The position numbers were made by a program, and so were the translations under genes. This document shows, piece after piece, positions 19,362 through 30,661 of a stretch of DNA of 64,000 nt; within the stretch, counting starts at the first letter, position 1; every line of letters begins with the position of its first letter. This DNA is from Nitrosomonas marina (lineage in GTDB: Bacteria; Pseudomonadota; Gammaproteobacteria; Burkholderiales; Nitrosomonadaceae): contig NZ_FOCP01000007.1 of assembly GCF_900110145.1 (NCBI RefSeq), positions 1-64,000 on the forward strand, read 5' to 3'. Below the pieces are notes generated by a model, which had not been told where the DNA came from, ran no database searches, and worked only from the letters and a program-made list of their open reading frames with translations.

Positions 19362-20728
19362 TGAATCCGTACTCAAATCCCTATGGGCAATTCAGTCCGT
19401 TGCTGACCGATCTGTATCAGCTGACCATGCTGCAAAGCTATATAGAACACGGCATGGAAGATACCGCAGTATTCGAAATGTTCGTACGCAAACTGCCAGA
19501 AGGCCGTAATTTTCTGGTTGTTGCCGGACTTGAGCAGGTGCTGGATTATCTCGAGTATTTACGATTTTCCGAGGACGAACTTACCTGGCTTGCTTCACGT
19601 TTTCCACCTCATGTTATCGAGTATTTGAAAGAGTTTCGCTTTGCCGGAGATGTTCACGCGCTGCCGGAAGGGACAGTTTTTTTTCCGGATGAACCAATAA
19701 TCCGGGTTACCGCCCCGCTGCCACAAGCTCAATTGGTCGAATCCCGGATTATTAATCTGATACATTTCGAGACACTGATTGCCTCCAAAGCAGCCCGTTC
19801 GGTTCTGGTTGCACCTGATAAAACACTGGTTGATTTTGGCATGCGCCGTGCGCATGGCGCAGAAGCCGGACTACTGGCTGCGCGTGCAAGCTACCTGGCA
19901 GGATTCTCCGGCACTGCGACAGTACTTGCCGACGCTGTTTACGGCGTGCCGCTATACGGCACGATGGCTCATTCGTATATTCAGGCACATGACGACGAAC
20001 TCGAGGCTTTTAAACACTTTGTGCAATCGCATCCAGACAATACCGTACTGCTCATCGACACATACGATACCGAAAAAGCCGCGGCCAAACTTACCGGTCT
20101 TGCCGACAAGCTCGCACGGAAACGAATTCAAATCAACGGTGTTCGACTGGATAGCGGCGATCTGGCCGAACATGCGAGAAATGTACGCAGAATACTGGAC
20201 CAAGGCGGCCTGCACGAAACCACCATTTTTGCCAGCGGTAATATCGATGAGTACCGTTTACACGCGCTCATACAGTCCGGTGCCCCGATCGACGGTTTCG
20301 GGATCGGAACAGCACTCGATATATCCAGTGACGCACCTGCACTTGACTGCGCTTATAAACTTCAGGAATATGCAGACAAACCACGCCGTAAGCACTCGGA
20401 AGGAAAAGCCACCTGGCCTGGCAGAAAGCAGGTATTTCGCTGCTATAACGACAGCATTTGTTTTGCAGGCGATGTCGTGGCGCTGGAGGATGAGCAACCG
20501 CACACCGGCGAACCTTTGCTCAAACAATACATGCAGTCAGGCGAGCGCATACAGAATAACCTGCCGTTGAATGAGATTCGCCGGAAAACGGTATCGAACT
20601 ATTCTCAACTGCCGCATGCCATGAAGCTTCTGGATACCGCACCCGCTTATCCGGTCAGGATCTCCGGAAAAATAAAACAGCTGGCGGAACAACTTGATGC
20701 CAGGTATGCAGCAAAACAACAGTCGTAA
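19358..20728 (+). CDS. pncB: Nicotinate phosphoribosyltransferase
   Basis: Condenses nicotinate with PRPP to nicotinate mononucleotide. 456 residues, matching the longer bacterial form. Visible marks are PLLTDLYQLTMLQSY at the N terminus, MRRAHGAEAGLLAARA, GTMAHSYIQAH, the phosphoribosyl-binding segments IQINGVRLDSGDLAEHAR and FASGNIDEYR, and DGFGIGTAL. Starts within the last codons of pncA. With the glutamine-dependent NAD synthetase at 31.7 kb, the window covers most of the salvage route except the adenylyltransferase. Confidence 0.94.
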   Translation: MMNPYSNPYGQFSPLLTDLYQLTMLQSYIEHGMEDTAVFEMFVRKLPEGRNFLVVAGLEQVLDYLEYLRFSEDELTWLASRFPPHVIEYLKEFRFAGDVHALPEGTVFFPDEPIIRVTAPLPQAQLVESRIINLIHFETLIASKAARSVLVAPDKTLVDFGMRRAHGAEAGLLAARASYLAGFSGTATVLADAVYGVPLYGTMAHSYIQAHDDELEAFKHFVQSHPDNTVLLIDTYDTEKAAAKLTGLADKLARKRIQINGVRLDSGDLAEHARNVRRILDQGGLHETTIFASGNIDEYRLHALIQSGAPIDGFGIGTALDISSDAPALDCAYKLQEYADKPRRKHSEGKATWPGRKQVFRCYNDSICFAGDVVALEDEQPHTGEPLLKQYMQSGERIQNNLPLNEIRRKTVSNYSQLPHAMKLLDTAPAYPVRISGKIKQLAEQLDARYAAKQQS

Positions 20729-20958
20729 GGCAGTCATGAAATTATCATGCGATTGGACCCGCGCTTTTTTAAAAATCAGCGTCAAAACAAAAGGATAAAC
20801 AGAGTAGTTTTGAGATATGTAAAGCATTTATCCTCATTCAAGACATACTGTCAATATAAGAATGAAAATTGCATGGTATTGATTTCGATACCAGCCGTAG
20901 AAAATCAAGCCGCTTTCTTTCAGTGTGTATGCTTACTAAAAATCATTGTTAGTTAATA

Positions 20959-21846
20959 CTATCTCGATCCAGACATTATTTTTACCAGTTCTTGTGTTTT
21001 CTCAAAACTGTCGACAAGTTGTCTATAAACAGCGTTTTGCTCACAGCAATCTATACCTAACTGGTTTAAACGGGTGTTTTCAGATACATCTTCGCATTTA
21101 TTATGCAATGCTGTTACCATGTTAGCCGCTGTTCCGACCAGAACAGCAACCTCCCAAAACGATTGCCGATAATGGTTGTCACGTTGAAATCTAATGGCTG
21201 TGTTCAATACATCAGGAAATTTCATTTGGCAACAGAGCAAGCTGCCTACTTCACAGTAATCAGTTCCTGTATGTTTTATCAAAGCCTTATTAACTGTTAA
21301 TCCTGAATCTGTCTGGGACTCTCGTAATGCTTTGTTGGTCTCTTTGGGTAATTGATCTGCAAGCCACAGTAAGCCGATATTATGCAGAAGGCCAGCGGAC
21401 TGGGAGGTTTGTTCAAAATCATTACATTCCACTTTATGAGATATTCTGGAAGCCAACAGACCGGCACCCTTACTGACCAGCAACGAAGTCGTCCAGAAGC
21501 GGTCTACTTTGAAGCCGGGGCATTTTCTTGTATCAAAACAAGAAGAAATTGACATGCCCAGACTTACACTCTTGACAATTGAATGACCCAAAATGAAACA
21601 TGCCCGGTCTACGCTTGTTACAGGCTTTGCAGATGAAATCCATGCGGAATTGGCCAAATAAACCAGTCGCGCTGAAATTTCAGGAAATTTCATGATTATT
21701 TCTGCTAACTTCTGATGATTTAATTCAGTATCATCCAGTGCTTTCAACAGCTTATTTATATTTTTTGATAATAAGGGCAGATTTGTACTTCTTCGAGTAC
21801 GCTGGATAAAGAGCTGACTAGTACAATTTACGTGATCGGTTATCAT
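20959..21846 (-). CDS. HDOD domain protein
   Basis: 295 residues from ATG 21846; a TTG two codons upstream is the alternative. The HDOD domain spans about 20-215, with LPLLSKNINKLLKALDD, FPEISARLVYLANSAW, SVDRACFILGHSIVKS and LLHNIGLLWLADQ. HDOD proteins are relatives of HD phosphohydrolases that usually act as non-enzymatic signalling scaffolds linked to c-di-GMP, chemotaxis or stress. The start lies 13 bp after the stop of the giant hybrid kinase, so it is very probably the last gene of that operon and a downstream partner. Confidence 0.85.
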   Translation of the reverse strand: MITDHVNCTSQLFIQRTRRSTNLPLLSKNINKLLKALDDTELNHQKLAEIIMKFPEISARLVYLANSAWISSAKPVTSVDRACFILGHSIVKSVSLGMSISSCFDTRKCPGFKVDRFWTTSLLVSKGAGLLASRISHKVECNDFEQTSQSAGLLHNIGLLWLADQLPKETNKALRESQTDSGLTVNKALIKHTGTDYCEVGSLLCCQMKFPDVLNTAIRFQRDNHYRQSFWEVAVLVGTAANMVTALHNKCEDVSENTRLNQLGIDCCEQNAVYRQLVDSFEKTQELVKIMSGSR

Positions 21847-21859
21847 TATCAAACTGTCT

Positions 21860-24800
21860 CTATGCCATTTTTCTTGAGTCTGTTATCAAATGAGTAAAAT
21901 CCATGCTCATCAATTCCGGAATTTTATCGCCCGGAACAGATGGGCTGAAAATATAACCCTGTATGATATGGCAGCCCAGACCATGCATGACCAATAATTG
22001 CTCCCTGGTTTCAACACCTTCTGCAATCAGGGTATAGTCAAGCGCATTGGCCAGCCCAATGATCGTGCCCAGGAGTACTGCTGTATGCGGGTTTGTTGTC
22101 ACATCATCCAGAAAAACCTTGTCAATTTTAATACAGTCCAACGGCAATTCCTTTAATGATGCCAGACAGGAATAGCCCGTACCAAAATCGTCAATAGAAA
22201 TTTTTATTCCGATTTGCCTGAGCTGTTTCAGAATATCGGTATGTTCTTTTGACTGTAATGCGCTCTCGGTAACTTCCAGCTCAAGATATTGTGCTGAAAT
22301 ATCATATTTCTCAAGCAAGTCCTTCACTATCTCGATTAATCGGGAATCCTGGAAATGTGTAGGCGAAATATTGACAGCTACTTGCAACGAAGACAAACCA
22401 GCTTTATGCCACTTAGCAATTTGCTGGCAAGCGGCTTTGAGCACCCAGTTTCCAAACTCAACAATTAAACCCAGTTCTTCAATCAGCGGTATAAATTCAC
22501 CTGGGGGAATCATTCCTTTTTCGGGGTGTCGCCACCTTGCCAGCGCTTCGACGCTGACCATACGCCCGGTAAGCAGGCATATTTGCGGCTGAAAATGCAA
22601 AGAGAACTGCTCTTTTTCTAGCGCCTCGTGTAACATTTGCTCTTTTTCCAAACGAGAAACTGCCTCGGCGGCCATGTTATGTGAATAAAAAACAAAACAC
22701 TGCTTGCCAGATTTCTTGGCTGCATACATTGCTGTATCTGCAGCTTTTAATAGCGCCACCTCATCGTCTCCATCATGTGGAAAAACAGCAATACCGATAC
22801 TTGCACGCGGCTTTATCTGATGATTATTGAGAAACAGAGGCATATTGATCTTGTTCAAGCAACGAGCGGCCATATCTGAGACAGATTCGTTATCTTTAAC
22901 ATTGTTAACGATAATACAAAACTCATCGCCGCCCAGACGGGCCGCAAAATCTTCATCGCGGATTACTTCCTGTATTCGTTTGGCAATCATGATCAGCAAC
23001 TGGTCTCCCAGATCATGACCGAGGCTGTCGTTGATATCTTTGAATCCGTCCAAATCAATAAACAGCAAGGCGAACTGTTCGTTACGATACTTTGCTATGC
23101 GGACAATAGCCTGGATACGCTCCTGATAATAACTTCTGCTGGGGATGCCGGTCAGATTATCAAAATAAGCTATGTGATGAATCTGCTTTTCATTTTCATT
23201 GTATAGACTGATATCCTGGACTGTACCGGTAATTTTGGCCTGATTATGTTCGATTATCTTGACCATTTCCTGGTGGACAAAGAAGGATTCAGATTTGGAT
23301 CCCTGCAGCCTGTATTCCATGTGTTGTATAGTCTTATTATAAGGTGCAGCCAGAATCATGTTTTTTACTATTTCCCTGTCCCTGGCATCAATCAGGCGCA
23401 CAAATCCCTCAAGACTTGCATCAAATGTCTCCAGATCAATTCCGCATAAATCTGCCAACTGCTCCGAGATCTGGAAATGATTATTTTTTGAATCCCACAC
23501 CCAGTAGCCGATGCGGGCAATACGCTGAGCAGTGGAAAGCTGCAATTTGCTGCTTCTGAGTTCGTTGGCATTCAGGTCAGATCTGAGAACAAACCACAAA
23601 CGATGTATTAATATTGGATAGTTAAGTGGCTTGACCATAAAATCAGTGGCCCCACATTCAAAAGCACGATTGATGGAATCGATATCGCCCAGACCCGTGG
23701 ACATAATGATTGGAACATTGATCAGTTCGGGGTTACTACGCAACAGCTTGCATGTATCAAATCCATTGAGTTCCGCCATGAGTGCGTCAAGTATTATCGC
23801 ATCAGGCTTACTTTCCTTGACTTTTTCCAGCGCCCGCAGCCCGTTTTCAACTTCATCAACAATAAATGCCGACGCCCTTAATACTGAGCCGGTAATCATA
23901 CGATAGCTGATATCATCATCCACCAGCAAAATACGTCGGCTCTGCATTTTGAATTGATCTTTTAATACGGGTGGATTGGTCGGCTCTTCCTGCAATGACG
24001 CGGACACATCCGGCAATAAAGCGATTTCATTTCGCAGTGCTGATAGAACTTCGGGAAGACCCGATTGCATGGCTTTTAGAAATTCATCGGCGCCTGAAAC
24101 ATGACCCTGTTTGGCGACCGCCTCGAGTGAAGCAGCGTTTTGCGCAAATGACTGTATACCCAGATTTCCGCAAGTTGATTTGAAATAATGTGCAATCCTG
24201 GTTAATTCAGCTGTGTCCTGTCGATCCAATGCCTGCTGCAAAGCATCAATATCTTTGGGAGCAGCATCTAAAAACATTGTGATAGTTTTGGCGAGCAGGT
24301 TTTCACCATCTACTGTAGTGATTTCACGCAAGGTGTCCAACGCATCCGGATTTATCAATTCACTACCAGATTCGCCACCCGAAGAAAAATGTTTTGCCGG
24401 CGCCTTGTCTTGATCTGCACTTTTGTCCACCAGCCATTTTTCCAATTGCTCGCGTAATTGTTTTTTGTTAAAGGGTTTGCTCAGGTAGCCATCCATGCCA
24501 TTATCAAGACACCGTTCTACGATTCCTTTTTGAACATCAGCCGTTAATGCGATAATGGGAATATACTTGTGTGTATTTCGTGTTTTTTCAAGCTCACGAA
24601 TTTTCCTTGTTGCTTCAAAGCCATCCATTTCAGGCATGTGACAATCCATCAATATCAAATCGTATTCACTTTCCGATACAGCATTGACAGCCTCCAGGCC
24701 ATTATTGACCACTTCGACCTGACACCCGATTGAACGCAATATTCCAACACCAACCTCCTGGTTTATCAAATTATCTTCGGCTAACAACAGTTTTCCAGAA

Positions 24801-26803
24801 ATCTGAGACACACCGACGGAATTCGATTCTGATTCTGAACGGTTCTGCACAGGATTTTTCTGCGAACCTATCAGACTTAACAAACATTTCAACAGTTTTT
24901 GCTGAATGACCGGTTTATTTAAAAAATAGCTGATGCCGCATTGCCTGCTTTGAACGGAATCAACGGTTATACTGTCAGAGCTGAGCATTACCAGTGGTAG
25001 TGATTCGAGTTGTGGTTCGTCATGGATTGCTTTGGCCAGCGTAAGACCATCCATCTCAGGCATATGAAAATCGAGTATAACCACATGATATAATTTATTA
25101 TTCTTTTTGGCGTCCAATAAATGATTTAGCGCTTGAGCACCACTTGAAGCGCAATATGAATACACGCCCCAATATTTTAGCTGTTCAGACAGAATTTCTC
25201 GGTTTGCTGCATTATCATCAACGACCAGAATGTTTTTCCCTTGCAATGCAGAGACATCCGCTTTTTCCGGTAGATGTTGAATACCGTATCCCAGTTGTAA
25301 ACTGAAATAAAAGCAGGCACCCTGGCCCAAAGAACTGGTTAATTTCAGTTCGCCGCCCATCATTTCCACAATTTGTCTGGAAATACTCAACCCCAGTCCC
25401 GTTCCTCCATGACGGCGCGTAGTAGTTCCGTCTCCTTGTGTAAAACTTTCAAAGATCATTGCCTGCTGATCAGATGCAATACCAGGCCCGGTATCCCTGA
25501 CCTCAAATAACAGACGCATCTGATCTCCAGACACGCCTTGATAAAGCCAACTGACTTTTAAAGTTATCTCTCCATGATGTGTAAATTTGATGGCATTTCC
25601 CAATAAATTTACGAGAACTTGCCGCAGCCGTTCTGCATCACCCTGAACAGTGGCATGCAGATCAGATGGCAAATCCAATACCAGTTCCAGACCCTTGTGA
25701 TGAGCCTGAGTCGCCATTATTTCAGCCGTGTCCTCCAATAATTCGCGCACATCGAAATCATGTGTGACCAACTGAAACTTGCCCGACTCAATTTTAGAAA
25801 AATCCAGTATGTTATTAATGACACTCAGCAGAGATTCAGCCGATCGGTAAGCTATGTCTGCCAATCGTTTCTGGCGAACGTTCAGTTTCGTTGACAGTAA
25901 TAACTCTGTCATTCCCAAAACACCGTTCATAGGTGTGCGTATTTCATGACTCATAGTAGCGAGAAACTCACTTTTCGCTTTATTGGCGGCCTGGGCCTTT
26001 TCAGCGAGATGACAGGCTTCATTGGTTTTGTGTTCCAGGTCAAGTGTACGCTTGACTACCTCTTCCTCGAGAATATTGAGGTTATTCGCAAGTTGCGTAT
26101 CCCGTTGCTGTATACCATCCAACATTTTATTGAAGCCGATGGCAAGTGCATTCAATTCAATAATATTGCTTTGTTTGGCACGCGCCTGGTAATCAGAATT
26201 TATGGAAATCTGCTCCATGACATCTGAAAGGCCTGTTAATGGATTCAGTACCGATTTGTTCAAGCGCTGTACCAGGTGGTAGGCAGCAAACAAAGAGACT
26301 GCTGCCGCACCGATTGTGAATAGAATTTGCCATAGCAATTGCCAGTAGAGCGGAATCAGGCTTATTTCCAGGTAAAGACCGCCTACCTTCTGGTCCTTAA
26401 ATAAGATAGGTTGTATGAATGTCTTGCTGTAAAGGTCTTCTATGATGTCTTCCTGCATAAATCCCAAAGATGCGGGAAATGAACGGTCATTTACTGAGTA
26501 AGAGGCAAATTTTTCTTGATCTTCATTGTAAATGGCAGCGGCACTCACTTCTTTGGAATTGCTCAGCGATTGCAGAAGGGTTTGAGCCGAACCAAGATCC
26601 TGAAACATCAGTGTTGAAGCAGCATTGTCTGTTAGCAATTTTGCTTTAGATTTACTGGATTCAATTAAAGCATATGAACCGATTACATAGCTGTTGGCAA
26701 TTATAAGCAAAGTCACGAGCAGTAATGCCATACTTAAAGTAGTCAGGCTGATTCGCTGTAATTTCTTTTGCAGCGTGATAGCAGCCGATAAGTTACTGAA
26801 CAT
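21860..26803 (-). CDS. Giant hybrid histidine kinase with CHASE8-like sensor, HPt and GGDEF-EAL output
   Basis: 1647 residues. Domains in order: TM1 (20-42), a periplasmic CHASE8-like sensor (45-150, [16 protein letters not shown]), TM2 (155-178), HAMP (180-235), HisKA with H286 in [10 protein letters not shown], HATPase_c (385-505), REC1 (D578), REC2 (D720), HPt (H872 in [12 protein letters not shown]), REC3 (D1006), PAS (1090-1200), GGDEF (1205-1370, intact RLGGDEF at 1289-1295, with RDED I-site five residues before it) and EAL (1385-1635). The EAL domain keeps EAL, VNIS, E-x-T-E-S, DDFG, K, AEG and QGY. All catalytic residues look present, so it may both make and degrade c-di-GMP under phosphorelay control. 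Its start overlaps the YfiR stop by 1 bp (TAATG). Confidence 0.93.
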   Translation of the reverse strand: MFSNLSAAITLQKKLQRISLTTLSMALLLVTLLIIANSYVIGSYALIESSKSKAKLLTDNAASTLMFQDLGSAQTLLQSLSNSKEVSAAAIYNEDQEKFASYSVNDRSFPASLGFMQEDIIEDLYSKTFIQPILFKDQKVGGLYLEISLIPLYWQLLWQILFTIGAAAVSLFAAYHLVQRLNKSVLNPLTGLSDVMEQISINSDYQARAKQSNIIELNALAIGFNKMLDGIQQRDTQLANNLNILEEEVVKRTLDLEHKTNEACHLAEKAQAANKAKSEFLATMSHEIRTPMNGVLGMTELLLSTKLNVRQKRLADIAYRSAESLLSVINNILDFSKIESGKFQLVTHDFDVRELLEDTAEIMATQAHHKGLELVLDLPSDLHATVQGDAERLRQVLVNLLGNAIKFTHHGEITLKVSWLYQGVSGDQMRLLFEVRDTGPGIASDQQAMIFESFTQGDGTTTRRHGGTGLGLSISRQIVEMMGGELKLTSSLGQGACFYFSLQLGYGIQHLPEKADVSALQGKNILVVDDNAANREILSEQLKYWGVYSYCASSGAQALNHLLDAKKNNKLYHVVILDFHMPEMDGLTLAKAIHDEPQLESLPLVMLSSDSITVDSVQSRQCGISYFLNKPVIQQKLLKCLLSLIGSQKNPVQNRSESESNSVGVSQISGKLLLAEDNLINQEVGVGILRSIGCQVEVVNNGLEAVNAVSESEYDLILMDCHMPEMDGFEATRKIRELEKTRNTHKYIPIIALTADVQKGIVERCLDNGMDGYLSKPFNKKQLREQLEKWLVDKSADQDKAPAKHFSSGGESGSELINPDALDTLREITTVDGENLLAKTITMFLDAAPKDIDALQQALDRQDTAELTRIAHYFKSTCGNLGIQSFAQNAASLEAVAKQGHVSGADEFLKAMQSGLPEVLSALRNEIALLPDVSASLQEEPTNPPVLKDQFKMQSRRILLVDDDISYRMITGSVLRASAFIVDEVENGLRALEKVKESKPDAIILDALMAELNGFDTCKLLRSNPELINVPIIMSTGLGDIDSINRAFECGATDFMVKPLNYPILIHRLWFVLRSDLNANELRSSKLQLSTAQRIARIGYWVWDSKNNHFQISEQLADLCGIDLETFDASLEGFVRLIDARDREIVKNMILAAPYNKTIQHMEYRLQGSKSESFFVHQEMVKIIEHNQAKITGTVQDISLYNENEKQIHHIAYFDNLTGIPSRSYYQERIQAIVRIAKYRNEQFALLFIDLDGFKDINDSLGHDLGDQLLIMIAKRIQEVIRDEDFAARLGGDEFCIIVNNVKDNESVSDMAARCLNKINMPLFLNNHQIKPRASIGIAVFPHDGDDEVALLKAADTAMYAAKKSGKQCFVFYSHNMAAEAVSRLEKEQMLHEALEKEQFSLHFQPQICLLTGRMVSVEALARWRHPEKGMIPPGEFIPLIEELGLIVEFGNWVLKAACQQIAKWHKAGLSSLQVAVNISPTHFQDSRLIEIVKDLLEKYDISAQYLELEVTESALQSKEHTDILKQLRQIGIKISIDDFGTGYSCLASLKELPLDCIKIDKVFLDDVTTNPHTAVLLGTIIGLANALDYTLIAEGVETREQLLVMHGLGCHIIQGYIFSPSVPGDKIPELMSMDFTHLITDSRKMA

Positions 26804-27375
26804 TATTTATACACCTCTCTGGCAAAACGCAGTAATTGGGAACTGAGATCAAGACCCGAGCTTTTTGCTGCTGACAGGTCAACATCAAACTTGATTTTTC
26901 CATGTACTACTACAATATTTATGGTGACACCTTCATGAAGCCTGTTTAGGTTATCTGTTATTTTTAGTACCGGCCTGTCCTTCAAGTGATCAAGGATTGC
27001 CTTGATAATAAAAGCAGATGTATGGCTGATAAACACCATTTGACAATCACCCAGATCTTCTATCTGATTTGTATAATTGATAGAAATGTCACGCTGATTG
27101 ATTTTCTTTTCCTGCATTTGATTCAGCTCGCTGCCAAAGAAATGTTCACCGTGGATACAAATATCAAATTTGTTACCAATATCATCAGGCCATTGTGTGT
27201 AATTCGCAAAATTGTAGAGAAACGCAGCCTTTACCTGATATTCAGGTAATGCCTCTGCCTGGGCTGCTGACGAAACATTCAGATGAAAGAAACCCAAAAA
27301 CAATAGTATTAGTGCAAGCTGCTCCAGTTTCTTCAGGCAGCTTGACGGGTATTCGTCAGGCATCACCTGTGGCAT
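26803..27375 (-). CDS. yfiR: YfiR family periplasmic protein
   Basis: 190 residues from ATG 27375, chosen because AAGGA sits 5 bp upstream; the frame continues to other starts at 27462 and 27474. A signal peptide (hydrophobic [16 protein letters not shown], cleavage near SSAAQA) is followed by the YfiR/DUF4154 domain, with [28 protein letters not shown] and a C-terminal [30 protein letters not shown]. YfiR binds and represses the CHASE8 sensor of the diguanylate cyclase YfiN in Pseudomonas and E. coli. Here the next gene, overlapping by 1 bp, encodes a kinase with a CHASE8-like sensor, which makes it the likely partner. Two Cys are visible in the mature part. Confidence 0.88.
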   Translation of the reverse strand: MPQVMPDEYPSSCLKKLEQLALILLFLGFFHLNVSSAAQAEALPEYQVKAAFLYNFANYTQWPDDIGNKFDICIHGEHFFGSELNQMQEKKINQRDISINYTNQIEDLGDCQMVFISHTSAFIIKAILDHLKDRPVLKITDNLNRLHEGVTINIVVVHGKIKFDVDLSAAKSSGLDLSSQLLRFAREVYK

Positions 27376-27786
27376 TAAATCCTTTGGCAGGAAAACTCTC
27401 TGAAGCGGGCTGTTCTTCCGCTTCAGTCCAGCAACCTGGTGGAATAATTGATTTTTGGTCATTATCAAAATCAATAGATTCGTCAGATGAGTTGATCAAC
27501 CCACCGTGATCTATTTTTAAAGCAGCAGGCTCTATTCAATTTTCCATGTCGATTTTCAGCTATTCGAATACTTTCCGCGCTACTACCAAACTCAACATCG
27601 ATTACCAAATTTTCAAATGAATGAGATTTCATCTGCCAGCGCCAGCGAAAATCACCAACAATATAAAATTCATTTATGTTTTTAAAATAAACCATTGAGT
27701 TTTATCAACTAAAATTATTAGAGAATGCCTTGACAAGGATCCAAATACTGAAATGCAAAAAAATGAAACCAAACAATCTGTTGCCT
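27376..27786. other. Gap between the TonB-dependent receptor and yfiR
   Basis: 411 bp between two same-strand genes. It contains an open 70-codon frame (27483-27695, minus) with no recognisable domain and no support beyond its length, and AT-rich sequence near 27690-27740 that could carry a promoter for yfiR. Whether the receptor and yfiR share a transcript cannot be decided here. Confidence 0.4.
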
Positions 27787-29802
27787 TCAAAATCTCAGCA
27801 AAATTCTTCCATATACACTACGAGGAATCCCGGAATTCAGCACATCCTGCGCGGTGAATTCCTGATGTTGTTTATTTGTAATATTCTGTGCGACGACCGA
27901 TAACTCCAGATCGGGTTTTGGTGACCAGGCCAGCCTTAAATCAAGACGGGCCTGGTCTGAAACATTGTGCGCACGGAGCCGGTCTGTGTAGTAGAACATG
28001 CTGTTTAATTCCAGGTTATAAGGCAGTTGTATATTTGAGCGGACAGAAAACTGGTGGCTCGGGTCCGAATTCTCTTTTCTAAAAATACTGTCTGACAATC
28101 CTGTTCCTTTTAAACGCGCATCTAATTCAAACCAGGTATAACTGGAAATAAGTTGCCAGAAACTGGTAACCTGCCATTTCGTTATTATTTCTGCGCCATA
28201 AGTTGATGCCTTTAGTCGATTCGCAAAATTGTTGGCAACTAATAAATGGGCTGGCGCGGGTTGTTGCTCAATACCGACGATATTCACGTCGAAATCCACC
28301 AAATCATCGTAATAGTTATAAAATAAAGCTGTATCAACAGTAAATGCATGTGACAGCTGGCTACGGTAGCCTAATTCAAACGCATATACTTTTTCTGAAT
28401 TTAGATTTTTATTTCCAAAAGCGCTGATCAAGGTAGGCGGCATAAAAGGATTTCTGCTCGGTATCGTTTCAAGATTGACACGAACATCGCTGTCAGACCG
28501 GGACGGTATGCGAACTGCTCGCGAAGCAGCGGCCCAGACACTGTTACGCTCGTTTATTTCCCAGAGCAACCGGGTATTTGGCTGAAATTCGAATCCGGTA
28601 AAACTGTTATGCTCAATTTTTGAACCCAGCGTGAACCGTACTGTATTCGATAGTTGGATGTCATCCTGAACAAAAGCGCTGAAGGTTCGGGTATAACGTT
28701 TTTGCGGGTCAAATGTAAAAATATAATTTGATTCCAGATTATCAAAAACAGCGCGATAGCCCAGTCCCCAGACCACATCATGCCTGTCCAGCAACTTGAA
28801 CTGGTTCTGAAGGTCAAGATCCAGCGTATTAACCTCGTTCGAAACACCGAGACTATGACGGTTGAAATGATCATAGTAGGCCTGAAAGCGCCATTTATTG
28901 TTTTCTGATTGATAATTTTCCCAACGAAACAGAATATTCCCAGACTGGTAATCAATCTGGTTTTCAATTCCATTACGACTGATATATTCAGTCAATGCAA
29001 ACTGATCGGCCGTACCAACAGAATATCCACCCTGCAACATCCATTGATTATGTGCATTAAAATCACTATCAACACGAAAACCAGCCAGAAAATTACGCCA
29101 CTGATCATTTGCCTGATGCAACTGCGTGTCATTAAAGTTTTCCACGTGCTTACCCTTGGCAAATAATCGAAAGCTTGTATGGTCGTTTATTTTCCCGCCA
29201 TAGCGTGCACTCAGATTTTTTTCCTGTGAACCGCCCAGTAGCGTGATCTGTGTGCCTTGGGTCTGGTCTGCACTCTTAGTGATGATATTGATTACACCAT
29301 TGACTGCATTGGCGCCCCAAATGGCCCCGCCAGGACCGCGAATCACTTCGATACGCTCAATATCTTCTAACAGCATATCCTGCATGTTCCAGAATACGCC
29401 CGTCAATAAAGGCGAGTAGACACTACGACCGTCAACCATCACTAACAGTTTGTTAGCAAAACGGTCATTAAAACCACGGATTGAGACCGCCCATTTATTG
29501 GCATCAACCTGCGCAACCTGAACACCCGGAACGCCGCGCAAGACTTCCGGTAACGAAGTGGCACCGGAACGGCGAATATCCTCTTGCGAAATTACATGAA
29601 CGGCTGCAGCAGTTTTCATGAGGGTTTGAGTTTTTTTACTGACCGAAGTCACTTCAACATTCACTAACTGCTCTAAATCCAGAGAATAGACATCCGTATT
29701 GGAAAAAACCGATAACGGACAAAAAGCCAATATCAATGCCAGACTGAATGGAAGTCTTTTTGCAAATCTTCGTATATGGAAAGGAAGTGATCGGGTATAC
29801 AT
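27787..29802 (-). CDS. TonB-dependent outer-membrane receptor
   Basis: 671 residues: signal peptide (hydrophobic to about 34), then the segment SLDLEQLVNVEVTSVSKKTQ, which is typical of receptors found next to YfiR and sensory genes. The plug domain (about 60-165) has VHVISQEDIRRSGATSLPEVL and ERIEVIRGPGGAIWGANAVNG. The 22-strand barrel ends in the outer-membrane signature Phe (SVYGRILLRF). The ligand is unknown; no siderophore or cobalamin gene is nearby. It lies upstream of, and on the same strand as, the yfiR-kinase-HDOD operon. It may replace YfiB as the outer-membrane input, or supply a ligand that the system senses. Confidence 0.9.
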   Translation of the reverse strand: MYTRSLPFHIRRFAKRLPFSLALILAFCPLSVFSNTDVYSLDLEQLVNVEVTSVSKKTQTLMKTAAAVHVISQEDIRRSGATSLPEVLRGVPGVQVAQVDANKWAVSIRGFNDRFANKLLVMVDGRSVYSPLLTGVFWNMQDMLLEDIERIEVIRGPGGAIWGANAVNGVINIITKSADQTQGTQITLLGGSQEKNLSARYGGKINDHTSFRLFAKGKHVENFNDTQLHQANDQWRNFLAGFRVDSDFNAHNQWMLQGGYSVGTADQFALTEYISRNGIENQIDYQSGNILFRWENYQSENNKWRFQAYYDHFNRHSLGVSNEVNTLDLDLQNQFKLLDRHDVVWGLGYRAVFDNLESNYIFTFDPQKRYTRTFSAFVQDDIQLSNTVRFTLGSKIEHNSFTGFEFQPNTRLLWEINERNSVWAAASRAVRIPSRSDSDVRVNLETIPSRNPFMPPTLISAFGNKNLNSEKVYAFELGYRSQLSHAFTVDTALFYNYYDDLVDFDVNIVGIEQQPAPAHLLVANNFANRLKASTYGAEIITKWQVTSFWQLISSYTWFELDARLKGTGLSDSIFRKENSDPSHQFSVRSNIQLPYNLELNSMFYYTDRLRAHNVSDQARLDLRLAWSPKPDLELSVVAQNITNKQHQEFTAQDVLNSGIPRSVYGRILLRF

Positions 29803-30216
29803 TTATGCTGCAACAAAAAAATTTTGATGGCAGCTATGCTAATCGAAAGGTGTCAATTCCATAGATTCGATTAGAGCACGGAATCCATCATTTTTCGTTG
29901 CTATTCAATCATTCCCCAAAATAGCTGCCACTCTAATCTAATGCTAGAATTTACTGCAGACAACAGTAACAAATCGACCATAAGAACCTGGAAACGGGAA
30001 TTGACACACGCCGTATTTTTCGTGCCAATGTGCGGCTAATACCCCTACTTTTTTTCATCGACTTCCAGAATATTTTTTCAATGTTGAATCCAGCATATCC
30101 CACATAATTTTGCATGCTGCATTACACACCAGGGTATAGGCGGATGATCAAGAAGCTGCTGTTTGACGCTTGATCTTTACAGATGGTTACACGGAGCTGC
30201 CGGGTATGTAGCTGTC
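29803..30216. other. Non-coding stretch upstream of the TonB-dependent receptor
   Basis: About 410 bp with no credible gene. The receptor promoter should lie in its first part (minus strand). The rest borders the decayed transposase. Confidence 0.4.
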
Positions 30217-30628
30217 AGATATGCATTCTGGTAAATTGCACTGACGCAAGTTCAGCACCGTGGCGTCAAGTAAATAGTGTTTAACTACATCGATGGTCAG
30301 AAAGGCTTTCAAAACGCCATTGCCACAGTTTATCCAGAAAGCTGTTACTACCTACTTAAAACACTTCTATTAAACAGTAATTGAGGATGAGGCTTTACTA
30401 GCGCTTTACCAATTAGTCGTAAGTTGAAACGAAAAAAACCTTAGATCAACAGGTCATTGCATGCACATTGGAGCAAATTTATACGATCTTCAAATACCTC
30501 AGGTTTGTCAACACTATCGAGTCACTCAACAGCATTACCGAAAAGCAATCAAAAAACACAAATTGTTTCCTACCGATTATTGCATTAGAAAAACCATCTT
30601 TCTGATGATTAAGAAAACTTCCATAAAC
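30217..30628 (+). pseudogene. Decayed IS256-family (Mutator-type) transposase relic
   Basis: Three fragments in three frames resemble the catalytic part of IS256 transposases. At 30217-30345, broken by stops, are LTQVQHRGVK and YIDGQKGFQNAIATVYPES, matching the region of the second catalytic Asp (DGLKGF). At 30474-30536 is IYTIFKYLRFVNTIESLN, matching the Y-T-T-N-A-I-E-S-L-N box with the catalytic Glu. At 30533-30628 is RKAIKKHKLFPTD, matching the block that follows. The middle part between the Asp and Glu boxes is scrambled or deleted. No terminal inverted repeats are visible, so this is an old relic. Confidence 0.7.
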
Positions 30629-30661
30629 TGATAAAAACCAATAATTACTTGAGAATCTGAA

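Noticed and set aside
27483..27695. 70-codon frame upstream of yfiR
   Set aside because: No recognisable motif and no ribosome-binding support; left as non-coding.
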